Notes under the pieces: generated by a model
What the model saw: the letters and a program-made list of their open reading frames with translations, nothing else
Told to the model about the DNA's origin: nothing
Databases searched by the model: none
Shown here: one piece after another, positions 14,451 to 20,811 of the stretch
Layout of the letters: each line of letters begins with the position of its first letter
Numbering within the stretch: position 1 is the first letter of the stretch
Virus record (IMG/VR): IMGVR_UViG_3300020470_001463
Coordinates: 1 to 23,826 of that record
Source of the DNA: a virus
Direction: 5' to 3' (one strand)
DNA: 23,826 bases
Made by a program: the position numbers and the translations under genes

Positions 14451-14613
14451 AAGATTATGGAGAATCTGGAAGTATACTCTGGGTTCTTTTAGTGATGAGG
14501 CAACTAAACGATACGACAATATTGTAGCAATTATGAGGACTCTCATCTTTGCTACATATCTTATAACTAACTGCTTTATTACAGCAGGGGTAATTCGTCA
14601 CTGGAACAATTAA
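14440..14613 (+). CDS. 57-residue single-pass membrane protein
   Basis: A short gene in the +1-shifted frame that overlaps the end of cp12 by 11 bases and stops 3 bases before the next gene. The product starts MTIRRLWRIWKYTLGSF, giving a basic, Trp-rich amphipathic N-terminus. A middle helix (DEATKRYDNIVAIMRTL) is followed by a membrane segment, LIFATYLITNCFITAGVI (about residues 35-52), and a short RHWNN tail. Positive charges at the N-terminus suggest that end stays in the cytoplasm. I recall similar small proteins in other T4-type cyanophages, always uncharacterised. It fills the space between cp12 and the oxygenase exactly, which supports it being real. The short competing frame from ATG 14457 encodes only 11 residues. 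Confidence 0.72.
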   Translation: MTIRRLWRIWKYTLGSFSDEATKRYDNIVAIMRTLIFATYLITNCFITAGVIRHWNN

Positions 14614-14616
14614 ATT

Positions 14617-15195
14617 ATGAGTGAAACACCTAATAGAGTGGTGCAATCCTTTATAGCAGGAGGAACCATAGATGCAGATATATGTGACGGTGTTTTAGAA
14701 TTTTACAATGAATGTGATTACTTGGACAAAGTTCCAGGAGAAACTAATCACGGTACTGATAAGGTTCTGAAACAATCTACTGATATGGCAGTCCCATCCT
14801 TTATTAAGGATAAGAGGATTACCAAGTATCTGGATGCTGTTCAGGGTGCTATTACCCTATACGTAGAACAGTATCCTTGGGCATCTATGTCTGAGTTAGA
14901 GATTATTGAACCATTCAATATTCAACATTACAAACCTGGTGAAGCATTCACCCAACCTCATACCGAAAGGTGTTCTTCTAATAAGACAACATCCTTTAGG
15001 CATCTTGTTTGGATGACATATCTAAACAATGTAGAAGAAGGAGGTGAGACTCAATGGGTGCATCAAGATCTTGCAGTTAAACCAGAGAAAGGTGTTACCT
15101 TATTATGGCCTTGCGATTGGACACACGTGCATCACGGTGTTCCTGCACCTAACGAGGATAAATATATAGTAACAGGGTGGATTTCATACGCATAA
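14617..15195 (+). CDS. 2-oxoglutarate/Fe(II)-dependent oxygenase
   Basis: A 192-residue protein of the 2OG-Fe(II) oxygenase superfamily (prolyl-4-hydroxylase-like), frequent in marine T4-type phages. The iron ligands are H115 and E117 in QPHTERC, an HxE variant of the usual HxD, and a distal His, probably H172, in CDWTHVHHGV. K182 in the following strand is a candidate 2OG-binding residue. The core also contains LVWMTYLNNVEEGGETQW, a standard double-stranded beta-helix strand pair. The substrate is unknown; phage members may hydroxylate phage structural proteins or host targets. The start follows TAAATT with no Shine-Dalgarno, and the stop abuts the gp5-like start (TAAATG). It belongs to the accessory cassette set between two hub genes. 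Confidence 0.88.
   Translation: MSETPNRVVQSFIAGGTIDADICDGVLEFYNECDYLDKVPGETNHGTDKVLKQSTDMAVPSFIKDKRITKYLDAVQGAITLYVEQYPWASMSELEIIEPFNIQHYKPGEAFTQPHTERCSSNKTTSFRHLVWMTYLNNVEEGGETQWVHQDLAVKPEKGVTLLWPCDWTHVHHGVPAPNEDKYIVTGWISYA
15157..15164 (+). promoter_or_regulatory. Possible late promoter (GATAAATA) before the gp5-like gene
   Basis: GATAAATA lies inside the end of the oxygenase gene, 31 bases before the gp5-like ATG, a spacing like that of the other candidate late promoters here. A structural gene directly after an accessory cassette would benefit from its own late promoter. The match could be chance. Confidence 0.3.
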
Positions 15196-17631
15196 ATGCC
15201 AGCAACACTTGACGCAATAGGAAAATCTGATGTAATGGGACGCGACGGCTTCACTTGGTGGGTCGGCGAAGTCGAAGATATCGAGGATCCTCAGAAAATT
15301 GGTCGTACCAAAGTCCGTATAATCGGTTGGTACACTGGTACTGGTGCCAAACAAGCGTATACAAAGGAAGTTCCTACTGAGGACTTACCTTGGGCAATTA
15401 CTATGTTGCCTACCAACCAAGCAGGTATTAAGAACACTGGAGCGAAGTGTGAACTTCAGGTCGGTGCACAGGTTCTCGGTTTCTTCCTAGACGGTGAAGA
15501 GGCACAGTTACCCGTAGTTATGGGTAACATTCGTGGATTTAAGAATCTTTCTGATTCAAAATCTCCAGACGGTGTTCCAAGTACAGAGCAAAAAATAGGA
15601 GCAACATCTGTAGCTGATTCTACGAAAGCAGTGTCAGATGACGAGATGTCACCACAGTCTAAGACCTATCAAGGTGAGGTCTCACACGGAGGAAACTCAT
15701 TTGTCGTTGTCGCTGGTGATACACCAGGGGATGAGTTCGGAGGAGAAGAGAAGTCACGAGGTATCATTCCTAAAGCAGCACAAGATGCTCCTGGCAACGT
15801 ATACACGAACCCAATGAAAATCCCTGCTGACGCTCAAGGTGTCGCAGATGGATTGTCTGGTCCTGGAGGTGTAGGATTCGAAAAGGATCTCACAAGGATG
15901 CTTAACGAATTTGGACAGTTATCGGGTTCTATTGCCAAAGACCCCGCTGGTAATCTCATTTCTATCATAACTGGTAAGAAACTTAGAAATGATGTACTAG
16001 ATAAAGGTCTTGCTGGCATAAGTGAGATGGTATCAAATGCCATCAGTGGTGTTATGAGTGCACTAAAGAATATCCTAGCCAAGCAGTTAGAGACTATGGT
16101 TAATGGATTGATGAGTGCTCTTACTAGCGTCATACCCCTTGGCATAGTACAGCAGTTGTTGAAACTCGCTTCGTTTATCACGAGTCTGTTCTGTGGGTTT
16201 GAAGGAAATTATATTCTCGGTGCAATAGCAGGTGCAATGGGTGACATTAAGTCATTTGCTTCTGATGTTTCAAGTAATATTGTAGATAAAGTAGTTGGTG
16301 GTCTTGCCAGTAAAGTACAGGACACTGTTGACGGTGTTATCGGTAAGATCCAAGGAGCAATGGGTAAGGTTGCAGCAATGGCATCTAAGGTTCAGGCTGC
16401 TATCGCTGTTGCTCAGAAGGGAATCGCTATAGCAAAGAAAGCAGGTGCAGCATTAAAATCATTATTTGAATTTGATTTCTCCAAGATGAACTGGGGATCT
16501 CTTATTAGTATTATCCTTGGCATCCTTAAGATGCTATTTGGTAATAAAGATTGTGGTCGAAGTCATTCGCCACCCAAACAAAAGTTCTGGTTACCACTGT
16601 TAGGTTCGAGTACGTGTGAAACAGTACCAGAATTTTTACAGCAAGAAATTGAGATTGATACTGGTTCAGGTACAGGAAGTAAGACCAAGGGTGATTACTT
16701 CTCAACCTTGATGCAAGGTATTGATGCGTTTAAGGTACAGGCACAAACTTCTATGAATGGTGCTATCACTATTCAAGATAATACACCTGGTAAAGAAAAG
16801 ACTATTGTTCAGCACGCTGGTGGTCAGACTACTATTGCAACTGCTCACGGTGATCAGCACCAGAATTTACCTGGTAATACCACTGCTATCATTGGTCGTG
16901 ATGAAGCAAAGAGTATTAAAGGTAACAAGTTAGTTACTGTTGAGGGTGACTATACCCTTAAAGTAATGGGTAACTTCAACATTGAGGTTGGTGGAACACA
17001 TAACTTACACGTGTCACAGGGTGTTGGTGATGGTGGATCCAAGCAGAAGAAAGCAGCAACAACTTACGCATCAGATTATGATGTAAGTTACGAGGGAGAT
17101 TACAAAATTCAGGCACCTAACATTACGTTTAATGCCTTGAACGAGTTCTCTTGTAATGCTTCTACAATTTCCAATAAAGCAACTTCACTGATGAACTCCA
17201 TATCTGGTGAGATCATTAATGAGTGTGCTTGGAAGACAGAATTTGTTAATAATGTACATTTCTTGAATATTGGTATGCTTAACCCGCTACCTGCTATAAC
17301 AGGTCAGGTTAATCTTATCAAAGGACCACAGATTACTATTAATGGTACTGGTATAGGTCCAAGTCCAATGCCAGCAGCACAGATTAATATTTGTGAATGC
17401 ACGGTACCAGGTGGTATTATTGATGTTGTGAACGGTAGTATGGGTGGCAGACTATCCCTTGTAAACACTGGTAAAGGTGGCATAGGGGAATTCGTGACTG
17501 CTGCTGGTGGTGCTATAATGAACAACGTGACTAACGGTGTTGCTACATATAACGTTAACACTGGAGTCTTTACTGCTGGTTGTGGTGCTGGTCCTGCTCA
17601 GTTCTATGGGTTGCCAATTCTGCTCAACTAG
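15196..17631 (+). CDS. 5: gp5/VgrG-like baseplate hub and spike protein
   Basis: An 811-residue central spike protein. The N-terminus (about 15-115) is a gp5/VgrG OB-fold: FTWWVGEVEDIEDPQKIGRT followed by KVRIIGWYTG, PWAITMLP, and VGAQVLGFFLDGEEAQLPVV. The C-terminal part (about 520-811) is a repeat-rich beta-helix resembling the gp5C needle, with short periodic strands such as KGNKLVTVEGDYTLKVMGNF and NIEVGGTHNLHVS. The middle (about 215-450) contains long Ala/Gly/Val-rich amphipathic helices (IGKIQGAMGKVAAMASKVQ, SLISIILGILKMLFG), not the T4 lysozyme domain; I see no lysozyme catalytic block. T4 gp5 is 575 residues. It therefore likely punctures the envelope without degrading peptidoglycan, or a separate enzyme does so. 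The gene ends inside a sigma70-like promoter. Confidence 0.85.
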   Translation: MPATLDAIGKSDVMGRDGFTWWVGEVEDIEDPQKIGRTKVRIIGWYTGTGAKQAYTKEVPTEDLPWAITMLPTNQAGIKNTGAKCELQVGAQVLGFFLDGEEAQLPVVMGNIRGFKNLSDSKSPDGVPSTEQKIGATSVADSTKAVSDDEMSPQSKTYQGEVSHGGNSFVVVAGDTPGDEFGGEEKSRGIIPKAAQDAPGNVYTNPMKIPADAQGVADGLSGPGGVGFEKDLTRMLNEFGQLSGSIAKDPAGNLISIITGKKLRNDVLDKGLAGISEMVSNAISGVMSALKNILAKQLETMVNGLMSALTSVIPLGIVQQLLKLASFITSLFCGFEGNYILGAIAGAMGDIKSFASDVSSNIVDKVVGGLASKVQDTVDGVIGKIQGAMGKVAAMASKVQAAIAVAQKGIAIAKKAGAALKSLFEFDFSKMNWGSLISIILGILKMLFGNKDCGRSHSPPKQKFWLPLLGSSTCETVPEFLQQEIEIDTGSGTGSKTKGDYFSTLMQGIDAFKVQAQTSMNGAITIQDNTPGKEKTIVQHAGGQTTIATAHGDQHQNLPGNTTAIIGRDEAKSIKGNKLVTVEGDYTLKVMGNFNIEVGGTHNLHVSQGVGDGGSKQKKAATTYASDYDVSYEGDYKIQAPNITFNALNEFSCNASTISNKATSLMNSISGEIINECAWKTEFVNNVHFLNIGMLNPLPAITGQVNLIKGPQITINGTGIGPSPMPAAQINICECTVPGGIIDVVNGSMGGRLSLVNTGKGGIGEFVTAAGGAIMNNVTNGVATYNVNTGVFTAGCGAGPAQFYGLPILLN

Positions 17632-17639
17632 GGTATAAT
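17611..17639 (+). promoter_or_regulatory. Sigma70-like promoter (TTGCCA-17-TATAAT)
   Basis: TTGCCA (17611-17616) and TATAAT (17634-17639) are separated by exactly 17 bases, giving a perfect -10 and a -35 with one mismatch. It overlaps the last codons and stop of the gp5-like gene. Transcription would start near 17646, just ahead of AGAGG (17650-17654) and the ATG at 17660, so it could drive the small-gene/CpeT cassette early with host polymerase. Confidence 0.65.
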
Positions 17640-17659
17640 ACACTTGTAAAGAGGTTACT

Positions 17660-17818
17660 ATGCTCAGACAGTACACGGTCAAACTCAAGAGACCTAACAG
17701 TGCTTTGCCTTTGATCGAAAAGGTGGATGACTGTTTGACGATGCAGGAAGCAATACAACGTGCAGAAGCACGAACAGGATTGAAGCACTTCACTGCGTAC
17801 CCTAGTTATGGAAAGTGA
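17660..17818 (+). CDS. 52-residue basic protein of unknown function
   Basis: A short gene too small for a 60-residue threshold. The product starts MLRQYTVKLKRPNSALPL and ends AEARTGLKHFTAYPSYGK, basic overall with an acidic middle (EKVDDCLTMQEAIQ). The pattern of a strand, loop and QEAIQRAEARTG helix suggests a compact alpha/beta fold. AGAGG at 17650-17654 is a good ribosome-binding site, one of the few strong ones in the window, and a sigma70-like promoter lies just upstream, so it is likely the first gene of an early-type transcript. It overlaps the following gene by 11 bases. I do not recognise the family. Confidence 0.65.
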   Translation: MLRQYTVKLKRPNSALPLIEKVDDCLTMQEAIQRAEARTGLKHFTAYPSYGK

Positions 17819-18056
17819 CGAGCTTAATTACATCTTATTTGAATACTTTGACCTTCTTATGGAATCCCAAGAACTGTGGCTAGAACACGTATGGATCTAT
17901 GTCCATCAGCGTAGAATTTCTATGCAAGCAAATGACGGTACAATGGAAGAGATCCGATTTAAGTGGGATAAAGAGGGTGCAGAAGGTTTCCAAGAAACCA
18001 TAGCACAGATATGTGAGGCTGTGCCTGAAGACCAACGTTGTTTTGTATCTAAATGA
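17808..18056 (+). CDS. Small acidic hypothetical protein
   Basis: An 82-residue acidic protein. The N-terminal half is helical and aromatic (LNYILFEYFDLLMESQELW then LEHVWIYVHQRR), followed by a strand-like RISMQANDGTMEEIRFKWD and a C-terminal helix ending CEAVPEDQRCF. There is no signal peptide; the hydrophobic residues look amphipathic rather than membrane-spanning. It overlaps the previous gene by 11 bases and the next by 4 (ATGA), so it is translated as part of the cassette leading to the CpeT-like genes. No Shine-Dalgarno is evident. I do not recognise a family. Confidence 0.65.
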   Translation: MESDELNYILFEYFDLLMESQELWLEHVWIYVHQRRISMQANDGTMEEIRFKWDKEGAEGFQETIAQICEAVPEDQRCFVSK

Positions 18057-18340
18057 ATAGATTAACTTATGACGAAGCAATAGAAAATATTGCATTCACT
18101 TTGAAATTAGCATCAAGAGGTACACCTTTTGTGATAGAATGTCCTGAAGGTAATGTTCTTATTACACCTGTTGCAAATAAAGCAGCAGAACAGGTGGATG
18201 ATGAATTACGTGAGCAAGAGAAAGCTGCTGCATATCATCAAGGTCCATTACCCATACCTGGCGTTAACCTACCAAGTCAGGCAGAAGTTGCTGCTTTTGC
18301 TGCTCAGGAGACGCAACGTGCAATCAGCGACCTTTCTTAA
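18053..18340 (+). CDS. Small hypothetical protein before the CpeT-like genes
   Basis: A 95-residue protein. The first 40 residues form a likely alpha/beta unit (YDEAIENIAFTLKLASRGTP then FVIECPEGNVLITPV), the middle is a charged helix (AAEQVDDELREQEKAAAYHQ), and the C-terminus is Pro/Ala-rich (GPLPIPGVNLPSQAEVAAFAAQ split by prolines). No catalytic motif is visible. It overlaps the previous gene by 4 bases, and its last 23 bases overlap the start of the first CpeT-like gene; the ribosome-binding site for that gene lies inside this one. Function unknown. Confidence 0.65.
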   Translation: MNRLTYDEAIENIAFTLKLASRGTPFVIECPEGNVLITPVANKAAEQVDDELREQEKAAAYHQGPLPIPGVNLPSQAEVAAFAAQETQRAISDLS

Positions 18341-18752
18341 CTATCTCTGTCATAAGTGGGATAATTTACAACAGGCTCAGTGTTGGCCAAATCAATTTGC
18401 ACACGTCCACTATGACTGGTGGGTCGAGGGTGCTTTTTTACATTCTAAGCAATGGTATGATTGGAGTGGAGAAGTATACAGAGAGAGAACACATCAATTA
18501 GATATATTTGACAATCATATTAAATTGAATATTAATGAGAGTGGTCTTCATCTAATCTTTACTGAGGATGAGACTGGTCACGGATTTATTGGTAAGACAC
18601 CAGAGAACTCTTATAATGAGAAAGGTATTAAGATAGAAACTGTGGTAACATTAGATGCTGTTACCTACACGTCATTTGACAAAGGAACTGATAAGGATGG
18701 TAATATACTTTGGGGTAAGATCCCTGGACCTTTCATTTTTAAACATACATAA
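18318..18752 (+). CDS. cpeT: CpeT-like phycobiliprotein lyase family protein, copy 1
   Basis: A 144-residue protein of the T-type (CpeT/CpcT) bilin lyase family, which in cyanobacteria attaches phycoerythrobilin to a phycobiliprotein cysteine; cyanophage versions are short and bind bilin. Family features are an N-terminal helix (FLNYLCHKWDNLQQAQ), the FAHVHYDWW strand, KQWYDWSGEVYRERTHQL containing the conserved YRxR block, and a C-terminal GNILWGKIPGPFIF strand. The frame is open much further upstream, but I chose GTG 18318: AGGAG (18306-18310) lies 7 bases before it, and this gives exactly the length of the tandem paralogue. Whether it still has lyase activity is unclear. The stop shares one base with the next start. 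Confidence 0.75.
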   Translation: MQSATFLNYLCHKWDNLQQAQCWPNQFAHVHYDWWVEGAFLHSKQWYDWSGEVYRERTHQLDIFDNHIKLNINESGLHLIFTEDETGHGFIGKTPENSYNEKGIKIETVVTLDAVTYTSFDKGTDKDGNILWGKIPGPFIFKHT

Positions 18753-19186
18753 TGATGGATGAATTCCTTGACACGCTAGTACATCACTGGCATAATCTAA
18801 AGCAAGCACAATCCAATCCCCAAAATTTTGCTTATGTACATTACCTCTGGTATTATGATGACGGTGTTCTAAAAACTAAACAGTGGTACGATTACAATCC
18901 GAACGAACCATATCGAGAGAGAACACACAGGGTCTATGAACGTGACAATCTAGTCATTCTTGAAACGGATAAAGCTGCTGACTGTGTATGGTCACGTACT
19001 CCTAAAGGATGGGTGGGTAAGTCTGATCCTAATTGGGAACATCCTAATAAGGTAAAGGTACTTACTAAAGCACGTTTAGAAAAGAATTCATTTGCAATAG
19101 ACGATAAAGGATGGGATCAAAGAGGTAATCTTATCTGGGGAACTGAAAAAGGTCCATTCGTTTTCACACAATGCGATACAAAGTAA
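18752..19186 (+). CDS. cpeT: CpeT-like phycobiliprotein lyase family protein, copy 2
   Basis: A 144-residue tandem paralogue of the preceding protein with collinear blocks: LVHHWHNLKQAQSNPQNFAY, HYLWYYDDGVLKTKQWYDY, NEPYRERTHRV (the YRxR signature), a GWVGK turn, and a C-terminal GNLIWGTEKGPFVFTQC. It resembles phage CpeT more closely than copy 1, keeping the PYRER context and a near-terminal FxFxxC. It probably acts on bilin or phycoerythrin in the host cytoplasm or thylakoid antenna. The start shares one base with the previous stop (TAATG); a second ATG follows immediately (18755). The two differ greatly in sequence despite equal length, implying old duplication or separate acquisition. Confidence 0.78.
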   Translation: MMDEFLDTLVHHWHNLKQAQSNPQNFAYVHYLWYYDDGVLKTKQWYDYNPNEPYRERTHRVYERDNLVILETDKAADCVWSRTPKGWVGKSDPNWEHPNKVKVLTKARLEKNSFAIDDKGWDQRGNLIWGTEKGPFVFTQCDTK

Positions 19187-19425
19187 CTTCTGAGCATTAC
19201 ATTCTCAAGAACCAAGGTGTTGTCAAGATGTGGTTCATCAATGGTATAGCATTTACCTTTGATGAAATTGATAATCCCTCAATGGAATTAATTGAGCAGT
19301 GTGAAGCTAAACCTACATACAGATTACAGGATTTGTATCATAATTCACAGTATCTTATTATGGAGCAGTGTCATCCAATTCTATTTGAGATGTCAGAACA
19401 ATGCGAAGGCGAGGTACCCTATTAA
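19171..19425 (+). CDS. Small hypothetical protein after the CpeT-like genes
   Basis: An 84-residue acidic protein (MRYKVTSEHYILKNQGVVK, then MWFINGIAFTFDEIDNP) with four cysteines, three of them in EQC contexts (EQCEA, EQCHP, EQCEG). It overlaps the second CpeT-like gene by 16 bases; an alternative start at the internal ATG 19228 would give a 65-residue protein. No signal peptide or catalytic motif is seen. It is the last gene of the cassette before a 54-base gap with a late-promoter-like element. Family not recognised. Confidence 0.6.
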   Translation: MRYKVTSEHYILKNQGVVKMWFINGIAFTFDEIDNPSMELIEQCEAKPTYRLQDLYHNSQYLIMEQCHPILFEMSEQCEGEVPY

Positions 19426-19443
19426 ACCTCCCTTCTTAAGAGT

Positions 19444-19451
19444 TATAAATA
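19444..19451 (+). promoter_or_regulatory. T4-type late promoter (TATAAATA) before tail-fibre genes
   Basis: A perfect TATAAATA in the 54-base gap before the structural genes, 28 bases ahead of the GTG start at 19480. Sequence match, position in a true gap and the structural nature of the downstream genes all agree with a late promoter. Confidence 0.75.
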
Positions 19452-19479
19452 AAACTGTACGAAATAGCGCATAGAGTTA

Positions 19480-20805
19480 GTGGGAACCAAAAGAATTTCA
19501 CAATTAGATACTCTGGCAGATGGTGTCTTGACAGGAGAAGCAGTTCTCCCAGTTGTAATCTCCGATCCACTTATTCCTAACCGTAAAGCGAAGATTAATC
19601 AGATCTTTAAAGGTGTAGGTGCGGGATCTCAGTCACAGCCTGGTCTCTGCTTTGATTTGGATAGAGACACAGGTCTTTACCAAGATGCTTATAATGAGTT
19701 GGGTCTTGCTTTCGGTACATCTAGTATGTACTATAAGAAGCAAGATAATGCTGATGGTTCTGCTACGATTCGATTTATTGCAGGAGATACAACATCTTCT
19801 AATGTTAACATTGATATGCGACCGCAGGGTTCTGGTAAGTTCCTTGTTAATGGTCCTGCTGAATTCCAAGATGTAAGTTTTTTCCTTGCTGACGATCAGA
19901 ACCCTGATAAGAAAGCAAAGTTTGAAATCTCTGGTATATCTACTGGTGCAGGAATAAGGTCATTTGCGTTACCAAGTACAGGAAGTTTTACTTCTACTAC
20001 TCTGTTAGGTAACGATACCGCACAGACTATTAGTAATAAGACTATCATCATTCAGGATGGTAACTTACAAATTGTAGGTTCATCTAACGCTGGTAAGATA
20101 GCACTATTCGAGACTGACTCTTGGGAAGCACCCGTCACGCACATCTATAGACTGCCTGACTATGGTACTTCTGCATCTCAGTCTACTTTGATTGATACTA
20201 TTACTGAGCAGAATGTCAGTAATAAGAATTTAATCAATCCATCTATTTCAAACATTGAATCTGGTGATCCAAATAACCCTACACCAAAGGTTACTTTTAA
20301 TTCACCTGATGTAACATCTGATCGTGTTGTTATTTTCCCTGACGAGTCATTGACTGTTGCAGGTACTGAATCAACACAGACTATGAAGAACAAGGATTAT
20401 GCTGATCCTCGTTTTGCTGATGCTACTGATATTACTAAGCGTATTCAGTTTGATATATCTGATGTCCCAGGTGCTACAATTCTTAGATACGCATTTCCTT
20501 ATGCTCAGTTAAATACACAATTATCTGAGAATAATGTTCTAGTTACTGAACTAGCACAACAAGTATTAGATAACAAGACTATTAGGTCACTTAGGTTGGT
20601 TTCTGAAGATAACGATCAGAACCAAATTATTATGGACCTAAGTAATATTACGGGAACGAAGTCAATTAGTTTCCCAGATGCAAATGCAACACTATTATCT
20701 ACCGAGAACGTCGGCACCTTGGGTGTTAGTTTCGGTGGTGAGATCTCCGCACCTGACTTCGGTGGTAGACTCAGACTCACAAATCATTTCTTCGCAGGTT
20801 GGTAA
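19480..20805 (+). CDS. Tail-fibre-like structural protein with NKTI repeats
   Basis: A 441-residue virion protein. The N-terminus (GTKRISQLDTLADG, then LPVVISDPLIPNRKAKINQI) is the common attachment-type start of cyanophage fibre proteins. Residues about 45-130 form a Gly/Asp-rich beta region (LCFDLDRDTGLYQD, IDMRPQGSGKFLVNG). From about 161 to 408 there are irregular repeats pairing an FPD/LPD block with a Q-T-x-x-NKTI block, as in many fibre shafts. The end (GGEISAPDFGGRLRLTNHFF) is probably a cap or trimerisation segment. GTG is the start, because MGTKR homologues begin here and no ATG is nearby. A TATAAATA element lies just upstream. The receptor or exact location on the particle is unknown. 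Confidence 0.72.
   Translation: MGTKRISQLDTLADGVLTGEAVLPVVISDPLIPNRKAKINQIFKGVGAGSQSQPGLCFDLDRDTGLYQDAYNELGLAFGTSSMYYKKQDNADGSATIRFIAGDTTSSNVNIDMRPQGSGKFLVNGPAEFQDVSFFLADDQNPDKKAKFEISGISTGAGIRSFALPSTGSFTSTTLLGNDTAQTISNKTIIIQDGNLQIVGSSNAGKIALFETDSWEAPVTHIYRLPDYGTSASQSTLIDTITEQNVSNKNLINPSISNIESGDPNNPTPKVTFNSPDVTSDRVVIFPDESLTVAGTESTQTMKNKDYADPRFADATDITKRIQFDISDVPGATILRYAFPYAQLNTQLSENNVLVTELAQQVLDNKTIRSLRLVSEDNDQNQIIMDLSNITGTKSISFPDANATLLSTENVGTLGVSFGGEISAPDFGGRLRLTNHFFAGW
19960..20703 (+). repeat. Degenerate protein-coding repeats (FPD...NKTI units)
   Basis: Within the fibre protein, units occur at about residues 161-190, 221-252, 284-306 and 336-368, with a final half-unit at 396-408. Each joins an (F/L)P block ending near TL(L/I/V) to a Q-x-(I/V/M/L)-x-NK block: AQTISNKTI, EQNVSNKNLI, TQTMKNKDYA, QQVLDNKTIR. 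They are diverged at DNA level, so this is a structural shaft repeat rather than a recent duplication. Confidence 0.6.
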
Positions 20806-20811
20806 AACACA

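Noticed and set aside
14457-14492. ATG with ATT context after cp12
   Set aside because: Encodes only 11 residues; the overlapping 57-codon frame from 14440 explains the stretch better.
18153-18317. Long in-frame upstream extension of the first CpeT-like gene
   Set aside because: The extension reads as low-complexity Leu/Arg/Lys codons antisense to no function, overlaps a better gene, and AGGAG-GTG at 18318 gives a length equal to the paralogue.
19426-19443. Possible CTTAAG-centred hairpin as terminator after the CpeT cassette
   Set aside because: Stem of 3-4 bp only and no T-run; the late-promoter element directly follows.
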